This document shows positions 1 through 7,528 of a DNA stretch of 25,994 bases, piece by piece. The DNA comes from an uncultured Chloroflexota bacterium (GTDB lineage: Bacteria; Chloroflexota; Chloroflexia; Chloroflexales; Roseiflexaceae). The notes beneath the pieces were generated by a model. The model had not been told where the DNA came from and searched no databases. It worked only from the letters and a program-made list of their open reading frames with translations. Each line of letters begins with the position of its first letter. The stretch's first letter is position 1. The stretch lies in contig CALFIC010000025.1 in assembly GCA_937876225.1 (NCBI GenBank), forward strand, positions 1-25,994, in the 5' to 3' direction. A program made the translations under genes and the position numbers.

Positions 1-21
1 AGACGTGTGCTCTTCCGATCT
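1..21. other. Illumina TruSeq adapter remnant (artefact)
   Basis: The first 21 bases are identical to the 3' portion of the Illumina TruSeq i7-side adapter (it ends GCTCTTCCGATCT; the reverse complement begins AGATCGGAAGAGC). Genomic sequence starts at base 22. This is untrimmed library sequence at a contig end, so nothing should be inferred from these bases, including the codon spanning 21-23. Confidence 0.97.
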
Positions 22-473
22 CCTTAGCCGGTGCCTATCGTTTGGCCACGTGGCAAACAAATCACCCCGAATTGGCTGGGGCTCCACGAGTCATGTTGTG
101 TGCAAGTGGTACCGTTATTCCCGAGGCATTACAAGCAGCTGAATTATTGTGGCGCGAAGGTGTGGCTGCTGATGTGGTCAATGTAGTGAGCGTGCGGGCC
201 CTGTACGAGCAGTTTGTGGCGGCGCGTCAACACGGTGAACGTGATCCCTTTGCCTGGCTCTATCCAGATGCCGAACGCCGGACGCCAATCGTGACGATTC
301 ATGATGCGGCTTCACACGCCATGGCGTGGTTGGGTAGCGTGTATGGGGCGCCAGTGACTAGTCTGGGTGTCGATGAATTTGGCCAGTCAGGCAATCGGCA
401 CGATTTGTATCGCCACTTCCACCTTGATGTGGCAAGTATCGCCGATGCCGCCTTTTGTGCCATTGATGAATAA
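22..473 (+). CDS. Transketolase/pyruvate dehydrogenase E1-like protein, C-terminal fragment (5' truncated)
   Basis: Only the last ~150 residues are present. The frame is open from the adapter junction (LAGAYRLATW...), so the TTG at 42 is not a real start. The fragment has the Rossmann-like transketolase C-terminal domain: a CASGTVIPEALQAAELL strand-helix, then GVAADVVNVVSVRALYEQF, and a terminal GVDEFGQSGNRHDLYRHF stretch. The last two resemble the C-terminus of homodimeric pyruvate dehydrogenase E1 (AceE-type) more than ordinary transketolase. This domain serves dimer and cofactor-site architecture. The ThDP-binding N-terminal and central domains lie outside the window, so the substrate cannot be assigned. 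It ends 76 nt before the next start, with a new promoter between, so it is probably a separate transcript from the following operon. Loss of the 5' part is due to the contig end, not a biological truncation. Confidence 0.75.
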
Positions 474-503
474 CTGAAATGGATGCACGTAGCATGGTAT
501 AAT
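474..503 (+). promoter_or_regulatory. Extended -10 promoter upstream of the 550-6043 operon
   Basis: A perfect TATAAT at 498-503 is preceded by TG one base upstream (TGGTATAAT, 495-503), the extended -10 arrangement. A weak -35 (CTGAAA, 474-479) lies 18 nt upstream. Transcription would start near 510, inside the palindrome that follows. The match is by eye to the sigma70/SigA consensus. Confidence 0.55.
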
Positions 504-535
504 TCAGCATACGAGTGATGACACTCGTATGCTGA
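504..535. promoter_or_regulatory. 14-bp perfect palindrome just after the -10 (operator or 5'UTR hairpin)
   Basis: Arms 504-517 and 522-535 are exact reverse complements (core CATACGAGTG / CACTCGTATG) around the 4-nt loop ATGA. It begins one base after the TATAAT box. No T-run follows, which argues against an intrinsic terminator for the upstream gene. Position and symmetry fit a repressor operator or a 5'-end hairpin of the operon mRNA. The ATG at 529 lies inside the right arm, so it is an unlikely start codon. Confidence 0.6.
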
Positions 536-549
536 TTCGGGGGTATATC

Positions 550-2478
550 ATGCCACGTACAAAACCATCAATTGCCGTGTTGCTCCGCGAATTAGCCAAT
601 GCCACGTCAGAGGCGTTGAGCATTGACACCATTGTTACCAAGATTCGGGCGCACCATGCGCTCGGTACCCGTAACCCACAAACGCAAATCCATACGTTGT
701 TACACGATAATCCGTTAGCCGTCGGCTGGATTGCGCTACCTGACCATACCTTTTTGGCGGTGCATCAGGCAGTCAACGGCGTCACTTTTCGGATTATCCC
801 TGATGTGGCGGCCATCAATGGCGATTATTTGTTGCGTGAATGGCTAGAGCCGTTTGTCGCTACGGATGAGCCGATTTATGTGATTGGTGAGAGTCAGCCA
901 CTGGCCCAAATTGGTCCCGACGTGGTTGCACTAAATGGCTGGTATGAACGCCATGGTGCCCAAATTGGTGATCACTTGATTGTGCGTATCGATGTGCAAC
1001 GCCGCCATCACATCCATTTGAGTCTCGACGATGCAAATACCCAACACCTCGCCGATGCGCGTGATGCCGAACGCCAGCTGATTGACGCACTTTTTTATCA
1101 AAAATATAGTAGCCCGTCGTACCACACGTTGGCACATGCGGTGTTGTTGACGTATGCCCGCGCCAGTTGGCGCAGTGCCTACCCTGGCCGGCCGTGGCAT
1201 GTGCTGGTCAATGAAGCATACGCAACAAACATGGATGCCGTGCCAGTGCCGTCACGCTTGACATTATTACATCAAGAAATCGCCACGCTTCAACACGCAC
1301 TACGTACGCGCCGCAGTGTCGATTGCGATATGGGCTTGTGGAACGGCATTGTGTTGCGCTATTCGGCAGTGCGATTGTTTATTGATACCAGTAGTGAAAC
1401 TCCGCAACGTGGGCGGGTTGAACCGATAGATGCCCGTATCGATTACACCAAACGCATCAATGACGCTATTGCGCGTGGTCTGTATGATGTGCAATACGAC
1501 GACGATCCTCGTGTTGACGGCGAGATGATTTCGTTTGGCATCCCCGAAATGCCGATGGATGATGCCGATCCCGATGATGACTACACATCAGCGTTGTATA
1601 GTGATGATGATGATGATGATGACGATGATGACATCGAATACGAATATCGCTTGCCGTCAGCCGACGAAGACCTCGACGATGAAACATTTACCATGTTGTT
1701 TGCCAATCGTCATCCCGCTCTCGAAGCGTGGTCTGAGCGGTTACTCAAAAGCATGTTGCCCGCAGAACGACGTCGCATGATTCGTGCCGAAACGGATGAA
1801 GACTACAATGCAGTTTTGACGATGGCACTCCAGCGCATCATTCCGCAGCACCCCCAATTTATGGCGACGTTGCGTGCAGAACCCACTCCTCCCCGCGATG
1901 ATGCGACTGCTGGTGGCAAAACCTATGCCACATTTGAAGCAGTCGAATATATCGCTGCCCAAACAATTCAAGCGACAATCGAGAACGATATCACCAATGA
2001 TGATGATATTTTTGGGTCGGGGGGCGAGGCAGTATTTGCGGTCGAATTGGCCTTGCGGGAAAGTAGCGCCCAAATTGCCACATTTGAGACGCACTTACTC
2101 GCCGCTGGATTACGTCAGAGTACGATTCGCCGCAAAACTCAGGCCTTGTCTGGTTTGGCGCAGTTTTTGGCACGCTACTACACCAAATCATTGGCCGATG
2201 TGACGTATGCCATGTATGATGAATATCTGTTTTTTCATTATCCACGGCACCACACCAATCGCGCCGCCCGCGGCGTGCGCACGTTGATTAGCACGTTGCG
2301 TGAATTTTATCAGTATCGTGCCCAAACCGGTGATTCGCGGGCACTTGCCGCAGCTGACGCCATGTATGCCTGTCGTGCCCAAGCTGAACAGGTATTGGCG
2401 TTATTAATCCGCATCCAACAATATCCGCACGAACTCACCGCGTTGGTGGTTCACTTATTTGCACCGTATACTGCATGA
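550..2478 (+). CDS. Unrecognised 643-aa acidic protein, possible winged-helix N-terminus and recombinase core-binding-like C-terminus
   Basis: I do not recognise this protein as a named family. The ATG at 550 is chosen over 529 because 529 lies within the palindrome, while 550 has GGGGG (539-543) about 6 nt upstream. Residues ~5-75 (IAVLLRELANATSEALS..., ending in a hydrophobic beta-hairpin-like segment) could be a HARE-HTH/winged-helix domain. Residues ~335-375 are highly acidic with ten consecutive Asp (352-361). Residues ~495-620 (FETHLLAAGLRQSTIRRKTQ, then a LAQFLARYY helix) look like the SAM-like core-binding domain of tyrosine recombinases. No catalytic R-H-R-Y domain follows, so it is not an integrase. 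There are no signal peptide or membrane segments. The stop overlaps the next start by 4 nt (ATGA), implying translational coupling to the M61 peptidase. The domain guesses are weak; the reading frame is secure. Confidence 0.8.
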   Translation: MPRTKPSIAVLLRELANATSEALSIDTIVTKIRAHHALGTRNPQTQIHTLLHDNPLAVGWIALPDHTFLAVHQAVNGVTFRIIPDVAAINGDYLLREWLEPFVATDEPIYVIGESQPLAQIGPDVVALNGWYERHGAQIGDHLIVRIDVQRRHHIHLSLDDANTQHLADARDAERQLIDALFYQKYSSPSYHTLAHAVLLTYARASWRSAYPGRPWHVLVNEAYATNMDAVPVPSRLTLLHQEIATLQHALRTRRSVDCDMGLWNGIVLRYSAVRLFIDTSSETPQRGRVEPIDARIDYTKRINDAIARGLYDVQYDDDPRVDGEMISFGIPEMPMDDADPDDDYTSALYSDDDDDDDDDDIEYEYRLPSADEDLDDETFTMLFANRHPALEAWSERLLKSMLPAERRRMIRAETDEDYNAVLTMALQRIIPQHPQFMATLRAEPTPPRDDATAGGKTYATFEAVEYIAAQTIQATIENDITNDDDIFGSGGEAVFAVELALRESSAQIATFETHLLAAGLRQSTIRRKTQALSGLAQFLARYYTKSLADVTYAMYDEYLFFHYPRHHTNRAARGVRTLISTLREFYQYRAQTGDSRALAAADAMYACRAQAEQVLALLIRIQQYPHELTALVVHLFAPYTA

Positions 2479-4241
2479 ACACAATCAACTATCATATTGC
2501 CTTACCACAGCGCCGCGCACATTTAATCGACGTCACCATTACCATCGCATCTCCGGCGTTAAACATTGATTTGCAGATGCCGGTCTGGACGCCAGGCTCG
2601 TACCTCGTACGCGAATATGCGCGCCACGTGCAATCTTTTTCGGTCAGTCAAGCGGGGCAAGCGTGTGCGTGGTCCAAAACAGACAAATCGACGTGGCAGA
2701 TTCAGCCCTTGCGTGCCGAAGAACCGGTGACGGTGCACTACCAAGTGTATAGCTACGAACTCACCGTGCGGACGAACCATGTTGATGATAGCCACGCTTT
2801 TTTCAATCCGGCGGCAGTCTGTATGCAACTCGTCGGGTATACCGGCGTATTGCCGGTGCAGGTGATTACTCCACGTGATTGGCAGGTGGCCACCCAACTC
2901 GAGTTGCAGGGCGACGTGCGCCAGTCAGCAGATACGGCGGTATGGACGTATACTGCCACGGATTATGATAATTTGTATGATTCGCCGTTTGAATGTGGTA
3001 CGCATCAGATGGTGCGGTTTTTTGTTGCTGATATCCCGCATGATGTGGCAATTTGGGGGCATGGCAATGAACAAATCACCACGTTGATCCGTGATATAGA
3101 ACGGATTGTGGTAGCGACACAGCAGCATTTTGCGCATGTACCGTACCAACGTTATTTGTTTATTTTGCACCTTGCCGATGGCATGTATGGTGGGCTTGAG
3201 CATTGCAACAGCACCGTCTGTTTGTGTGATCGCTGGGGCTTTGCCAAACCACGTGATTACGAACGGGTGTTGGGGTTGATTACCCACGAATTTTTTCATA
3301 CTTGGAATGTCAAACGCATCCGCCCGGCCCCACTCGGTCCGTTTGATTATGCCCACGAAAACTATACGCGTCAGCTGTGGTTGGCTGAAGGGGTGACGTC
3401 GTACTACGACAATCTCATCATGTGTCGGGCTGGATTGATTTCACCACAACGCTATCTCGATGTATTGGCCGAAGATATCACTAGTGTGCAACGTACCCCT
3501 GGCCGTCAGCTACAAAGCCTAGCTGAGGCGAGTTTTGATGCCTGGATCCGCTATTATCGACCTGACGAAAACAGTCCGAATGTGAGTGTATCGTATTACA
3601 TCAAAGGCGCAGTGGTGGCGTTTGCACTCGATATGGCGGTGCGGCATTGGAGCAATGGTGCCCGTAGTTTTGATGATGTCTTGCGTGTGCTGGAAGATCG
3701 CTACCCGCTCCAGCTCCCTGGCATCCCCGAAGACGATACGATGGTGCGAGTGATTAGCGATGTGGCGGGTGTAGCTGTGAGTGTCGTTGCTGAATTTTTT
3801 GCTGATTATATCTATGGTACGCGCGAACAAGATTGGGATGTCATCTGTGCCACCGTCGGCTTGCAACCGCGCTGGCATTTGGGTGATGAGCCGGCAGTGA
3901 CGATGGGCGCCAAGCTCCGCCAAGATGATACCCGGTTGGTGATTGCGTCGTTGACTCCTGATGGCCCGGCCCAGCGTGCGGGGCTGGCCCCGTTTGACCA
4001 GATTATTGCCATCAATAATAATCGGGTAGATGCCAACCGCATCAAGGCGCGCCTACAAGAATTAGCTCCCGATACATTGATTGACGTAACGTATTTTCGC
4101 CGGGATGAATTGCGGCAGTGTCGAGTACTCCTCGCGGCCACGCAACCAACTGCGCTGACGTTGTTGAGTGTGGCTACGCCGAGTGGTGCACAAGCGCAGC
4201 AATACCAGCAATGGCTGGCCATGCCAGTCCGACAGGAGTAA
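2475..4241 (+). CDS. M61 family metallopeptidase with C-terminal PDZ domain
   Basis: The 588-residue protein has the M61 (glycyl aminopeptidase-like) layout. An N-terminal beta-rich domain carries MPVWTPGSYLVREYARHVQ (~35-53). The catalytic gluzincin domain follows, with YGGLEHCNS (~238-246) and the zinc site HEFFHTWNVKRIRP: His271 and His275 as ligands and Glu272 as the catalytic base. Glu305 in LWLAEGVTSYYDN is the likely third ligand. A PDZ domain at ~475-560 (LTPDGPAQRAGLAPFDQIIAIN) would bind substrate C-termini. All core motifs are intact. No signal peptide is evident, so a cytoplasmic location is likely. It overlaps the upstream gene by 4 nt and ends 3 nt before the response regulator, whose ribosome site (CAGGAG) lies in this gene's 3' end. 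The tight packing suggests a role tied to the two-component system, but that link is inferred. Confidence 0.93.
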   Translation: MNTINYHIALPQRRAHLIDVTITIASPALNIDLQMPVWTPGSYLVREYARHVQSFSVSQAGQACAWSKTDKSTWQIQPLRAEEPVTVHYQVYSYELTVRTNHVDDSHAFFNPAAVCMQLVGYTGVLPVQVITPRDWQVATQLELQGDVRQSADTAVWTYTATDYDNLYDSPFECGTHQMVRFFVADIPHDVAIWGHGNEQITTLIRDIERIVVATQQHFAHVPYQRYLFILHLADGMYGGLEHCNSTVCLCDRWGFAKPRDYERVLGLITHEFFHTWNVKRIRPAPLGPFDYAHENYTRQLWLAEGVTSYYDNLIMCRAGLISPQRYLDVLAEDITSVQRTPGRQLQSLAEASFDAWIRYYRPDENSPNVSVSYYIKGAVVAFALDMAVRHWSNGARSFDDVLRVLEDRYPLQLPGIPEDDTMVRVISDVAGVAVSVVAEFFADYIYGTREQDWDVICATVGLQPRWHLGDEPAVTMGAKLRQDDTRLVIASLTPDGPAQRAGLAPFDQIIAINNNRVDANRIKARLQELAPDTLIDVTYFRRDELRQCRVLLAATQPTALTLLSVATPSGAQAQQYQQWLAMPVRQE

Positions 4242-4244
4242 CGC

Positions 4245-4925
4245 ATGCCAATAGTATTGGTTGTCGATGACGAGACGCCGCTCCGTGATTTGATCCGCGC
4301 TTACCTCGAACGTGATGGATATACGGTGGTCGAAGCGAGCACCGGCAAGGAAGCGCTCTCCGCTGCCGCTTTGCACAATCCTGATATCATCGTGCTCGAT
4401 TTGATGATTCCCGAAATCGATGGGACTGAAGTCTGTCGTCGGATTCGTGCGAGTTCCGATGTGTATATCATCATGTTGACGGCCAAAGCTGACGAGGTCG
4501 ACCGGGTAGTTGGGCTAGAAGTAGGTGCCGACGATTATCTCACCAAACCATTTTCGCCTCGCGAATTAGTCGCACGTGTCCGGGCGTTGTTGCGCCGGCC
4601 CCGTGCGCAAGTGGTGGTAGCGCGGGTATTGCGCTTTGGTGATTTGACGATTGATGTCGATGGCCATGAGGTGCGCGTCGGCAACGACGTCATCACCTTG
4701 ACTGCGACCGAGTATCGTTTGATTGCGTTGCTTGCAAGCACGCCTGGGCGCATGTATAGTAGGGCACAATTGCTCGAACATGTCTGGGGATCATCGTATT
4801 ATGGTGATGACCGCGTCGTCGATGTACACATTGCCAACGCACGGCGTAAAATCCAAGAAAATTCTACTGAACAGCCGTTTATCGAAACGGTGCGAGGGGC
4901 GGGATATCGCTGGCGGCAATCATGA
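4245..4925 (+). CDS. OmpR/PhoB-family two-component response regulator
   Basis: The 226-residue protein has two domains. The receiver domain (1-~115) has acidic pocket residues Asp8/Asp9, the phosphoacceptor Asp52 (IIVLDLMIPEIDG), Thr79 in MLTAKADE and Lys101 in YLTKPFSPREL. The winged-helix DNA-binding domain (~130-226) has TATEYRLIALLASTPGRMYS, a recognition-helix region around DDRVVDVHIANARRKI, and the terminal TVRGAGYRW signature. Length and motifs are standard for the family. The stop codon overlaps the kinase start by 4 nt (ATGA at 4922-4925), so the pair is translationally coupled. The target genes are unknown. Candidates in cis are the palindrome at 504-535 and its own operon, but nothing in the sequence proves this. 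Confidence 0.96.
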   Translation: MPIVLVVDDETPLRDLIRAYLERDGYTVVEASTGKEALSAAALHNPDIIVLDLMIPEIDGTEVCRRIRASSDVYIIMLTAKADEVDRVVGLEVGADDYLTKPFSPRELVARVRALLRRPRAQVVVARVLRFGDLTIDVDGHEVRVGNDVITLTATEYRLIALLASTPGRMYSRAQLLEHVWGSSYYGDDRVVDVHIANARRKIQENSTEQPFIETVRGAGYRWRQS

Positions 4926-6043
4926 ACACCCTGCGTATGCAACTCTTTTGGGCACATTTCATCGTGATTGTGGTCACCATGGTGATGTTTATGGCCACGG
5001 TTTATTTGGTGACGCCACGCATTCGCGACCATTTGGAGCGCCAAGAACAAACAGGCCAACCGACGACTGCTCCTCGGCCAGGAAATGGTCGTCAGACACA
5101 ACCATCCAAGATGCTCCCGCAACGCGTCTATGATGCGGCAGTCTGGCAAGCGACATTGATTGCGTCAGGGGTAGCGAGTGTGGTGGCATTGCTGGTCAGT
5201 CTGGTGTCGGCACGAGTGATTGTGCGCCCCTTGCATAGTGTGATTACGGCGAGTCGGCGTGTGGCAGCGGGCGACTTTCGCCAAATCGACGTGCCTAATG
5301 GTGCTCGTGAAATTCGTGAATTGGCGTTGCAGTTCAACCATATGGCAGCTGCCCTTAAAGACGCCGAGCAACGTAGGGCTTCCTTGATTGGTGATGTGGC
5401 GCACGAACTTCGTACGCCACTTGCGTCAATCCAAGGCTATGCCGAAGGGCTCATCGATGGCGTCGTGTTGCCGCACGAAAAAACCTATACCATCATCCGT
5501 ACCGAGGCAGCGCGGCTTAGTCGCTTGGTTGACGATTTACAATCGTTGTCACGGGCCGAATCTGGTTCGTTGGTGATGCAACTTGCCCCCCATGATTTGA
5601 ATGCAATTGTTGACCGCGTGACAGACTTGCTCCAAAGTCAATTCAAAGAAAAACAAATCACGGTGACAGTTACACATCAACATGACTCTGAGCCGGTGCA
5701 TTGTGACAACGACCGGATTAGCCAAGTGATTGTGAATTTGTTGGTCAATGCCATGCGGGCCGTCAGTATCAACGGTAATATTCACGTCACCACCATGCAT
5801 CAGCAGCACATGGTCTGTTGTGTCGTCAGCGATGATGGAATCGGGATTGATGCAGCCCATCTGCCCCATCTTTTCGAACGCTTTTATCGTGTCGACCCGT
5901 CACGCACCCGTGCGACGGGAGGTGCGGGGGTCGGCTTGACGATTGCCCGTGCAATTGTAGAATCCCACGGTGGTACGTTGACGCTACAGAGCGCAGGGCT
6001 CGGACGTGGGGCGCAGGTAACGTTGGCATTGCCACGGGCATAG
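4922..6043 (+). CDS. HAMP-containing sensor histidine kinase
   Basis: The 373-residue membrane kinase partners the preceding regulator. Transmembrane helix 1 is ~8-31. A short extracytoplasmic loop (~32-73) is rich in Q, T and P, and transmembrane helix 2 is ~74-100. A HAMP linker follows (~100-152, starting RPLHSVITASRRVAAGDF). The HisKA dimerisation helix has phosphoacceptor His161 (GDVAHELRTPLASIQGYAEG). The HATPase_c domain shows an N-box (DRISQVIVNLLVNAMRAV), G1 (SDDGIGID), an F-box (LFERFYRVD) and G2 (GAGVGLTIARAIVESHGG). All catalytic motifs are intact. The sensing loop of only ~40 residues is too small for a typical folded sensor domain, so the signal may be sensed in or near the membrane. 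The stop codon abuts inverted ATTCGCC repeat units. Confidence 0.95.
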   Translation: MNTLRMQLFWAHFIVIVVTMVMFMATVYLVTPRIRDHLERQEQTGQPTTAPRPGNGRQTQPSKMLPQRVYDAAVWQATLIASGVASVVALLVSLVSARVIVRPLHSVITASRRVAAGDFRQIDVPNGAREIRELALQFNHMAAALKDAEQRRASLIGDVAHELRTPLASIQGYAEGLIDGVVLPHEKTYTIIRTEAARLSRLVDDLQSLSRAESGSLVMQLAPHDLNAIVDRVTDLLQSQFKEKQITVTVTHQHDSEPVHCDNDRISQVIVNLLVNAMRAVSINGNIHVTTMHQQHMVCCVVSDDGIGIDAAHLPHLFERFYRVDPSRTRATGGAGVGLTIARAIVESHGGTLTLQSAGLGRGAQVTLALPRA

Positions 6044-6301
6044 GGCGAATAGCGGCGAATGAATTCGCCGGCATGATTCGCCCTTACATTCGCCGGCATG
6101 ATTCGCCCTTACATTCGCCGGGATGATTCGCCCGTGCATTCGCCGGCATGATTCGCCCGTGCATTCGCCGGCATGATTCGCCCGTGCATTCGCCGGGATG
6201 ATTCGCCGGGATGATTCGCCCGTGCATTCGCCGGGATGATTCGCCGGGATGATTCGCCGGGATGATTCGCCCCTGCATTCGCCGGCATGATTCGCCCCTG
6301 C
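6044..6301. repeat. ATTCGCC tandem array: 19 direct units plus two inverted units
   Basis: From 6063 to 6301 the sequence is wholly built of two alternating units. Unit A is 13 nt (ATTCGCCGGCATG five times, ATTCGCCGGGATG six times). Unit B is 12 nt (ATTCGCCC followed by TTAC, GTGC or CTGC; eight times). The order is A B A B A B A B A B A A B A A A B A B. Two inverted copies (GGCGAAT at 6044-6050 and 6054-6060) precede the array. GGCGAAT-GA-ATTCGCC (6054-6069) forms a perfect hairpin directly after the kinase stop. The array lies between convergent genes, so a transcription-separating or REP-like role is possible. It lacks stops on several frames, producing spurious Arg/Ala/Asn/His/Gly/Glu-rich ORFs. 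It is not a CRISPR because there are no unique spacers. Confidence 0.93.
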
Positions 6302-6315
6302 TTCCGACTTCGGTT

Positions 6316-7371
6316 TTAATTCGCTATTGCGACGTGAAACTGGATGGCACTCGGCCATGGTCGTTCCCCACTTTGATAAAATTCTCTATTGCCACGCACA
6401 TACCCTGTATAATCTGTGGCGATGAATTGGCGTGGGTCGCTGCCCGTATAGGCACACCAGGCCGCAAAAAGCTGGGGGCTGACGGTGGCCATGGTATGCG
6501 GGTTACGCCAAAACATTTCCCAATACCCTGCCAAAAATTCACCATCGCTTTGAAACACGTACGGATGTCCGAGGGGCATGCGACCATCACTCGGTGGTCG
6601 CCCATGATACCAAGCCTGATAGCAGTGGTATTCGGCGCGCTTGCCTGCCGCAAAATCTGCCAATTCATTGGCAGTCATGCCGGGCAATTCACCGCGGCAG
6701 ACGGTGGTTTTTTGGATGCGCATTGCGGTGCCATCAAGCATATGCCCGAGTTCGTGTAATAGCGGGCAGACATTGGGTGTGGGAGTGAAAAATCCTTCGT
6801 AGAGGCGTTCGACCTGGAGCATAATGCGATGCTCTTCGACGCTATAACACCCCCCACCGACGCCACCAGCGCGGGTATAACTCTGGGCGTCAGTATATAG
6901 ATGGAATTGCGGATTGCTGGCAATTAATGTTGCAAGAATATCGGGTCGGCGCCAAAAACAGAGTAATAACTGCCCTGCAATTATTGCCCGCATGCTCAAT
7001 GTGGCGGGGATAACGGTACGGGCACGAAAAAGCATAATTTGTAGACGGGCATCACCGAGGAGCGCATTGAGTGTTGTGTGGAACGCTTGGCGTTGTGTTG
7101 GCTCAAGGTGAGGAATTAATGGCAAAAAATGTCCGAGTGCATCGAGCTCTGCAGTCGTGTCAAACACCAACCCTGCGAGTGGCACGCGATACCCCGCCCC
7201 GTAGTAATTGACTAATTCGAGCCAGCGCGTACTGAGGGTGTGCACGGGGATCTGCCAGTTATTCCCGGTAATGATGGTATCAGGAGCGTAACTATGCGCT
7301 CCAATCGTCAATTGGTCTGGTGTTGCGTGTACGGCACAATGGGCAAGTGGGTAGTATGCAGGTCTGTGCAT
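6316..7371 (-). CDS. Zinc metallopeptidase-like protein (HExxH, gluzincin type)
   Basis: The 351-residue protein starts at the ATG ending at 7371 (MHRPAYYPL), preceded by AGGG 8 nt upstream. A longer frame to 7458 adds 29 residues without a ribosome site and is rejected. The core is LLHELGHMLDG, with zinc-site His206, Glu207 and His210. About 68 residues later comes GEFLAGYWEMFWRNPHTM, where Glu278 is the likely third ligand. This His-Glu-x-x-His plus downstream Glu layout, followed by an aromatic-rich helix and SPQLFAAWCAY, resembles M90/MtfA-like or ATLF-like peptidases. The first ~200 residues are unrecognised. There is no signal peptide or clear membrane segment. It converges on the kinase operon across the ATTCGCC array and diverges from the 7529 unit. 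Substrate unknown; family placement is tentative, zinc-peptidase character fairly sure. Confidence 0.8.
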   Translation of the reverse strand: MHRPAYYPLAHCAVHATPDQLTIGAHSYAPDTIITGNNWQIPVHTLSTRWLELVNYYGAGYRVPLAGLVFDTTAELDALGHFLPLIPHLEPTQRQAFHTTLNALLGDARLQIMLFRARTVIPATLSMRAIIAGQLLLCFWRRPDILATLIASNPQFHLYTDAQSYTRAGGVGGGCYSVEEHRIMLQVERLYEGFFTPTPNVCPLLHELGHMLDGTAMRIQKTTVCRGELPGMTANELADFAAGKRAEYHCYQAWYHGRPPSDGRMPLGHPYVFQSDGEFLAGYWEMFWRNPHTMATVSPQLFAAWCAYTGSDPRQFIATDYTGYVRGNREFYQSGERPWPSAIQFHVAIAN

Positions 7372-7440
7372 TGTGAATTCCCTGTGTGTAATGCGTGTAC
7401 CTATTGTAAATGAAAAAGAGATGAGGAATATGAATTTTTC

Positions 7441-7480
7441 TTTGTCTAATCTTGACAAAATTAGAGGGTATTTCTCATAT
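7441..7480 (+). promoter_or_regulatory. Promoter with overlapping inverted repeat upstream of 7529-8492
   Basis: A perfect TTGACA (-35) at 7452-7457 is followed after 17 nt by TCATAT (7475-7480), a moderate -10. The -35 is embedded in the inverted repeat TTTGTC-N7-GACAAA (7441-7459), so a regulator bound there would block the promoter. The region is the 157-nt divergent spacer between the metallopeptidase and the small membrane protein. No experimental evidence; pattern match only. Confidence 0.45.
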
Positions 7481-7528
7481 AGCAGGGCTATAGTGTGAAT
7501 GTCGGGAAGATATTAATGGAGGTCTTGA

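Noticed and set aside
42..473. Complete short gene starting at TTG 42
   Set aside because: The frame is open to the adapter junction and the protein begins mid-domain; it is a truncated larger gene.
529..549. Seven-residue longer start for the 550 gene
   Set aside because: The ATG lies inside the 14-bp palindrome and has no ribosome site; 550 has GGGGG at good spacing.
6063..6301. CRISPR array
   Set aside because: The period is 12-13 (25) nt with no unique spacers and no cas genes; it is a simple tandem repeat.
5984..6358. Repeat-rich 124-aa protein on the - strand through the ATTCGCC array
   Set aside because: It consists of translated 12/13-nt repeats, has no ribosome site and overlaps the histidine kinase end.
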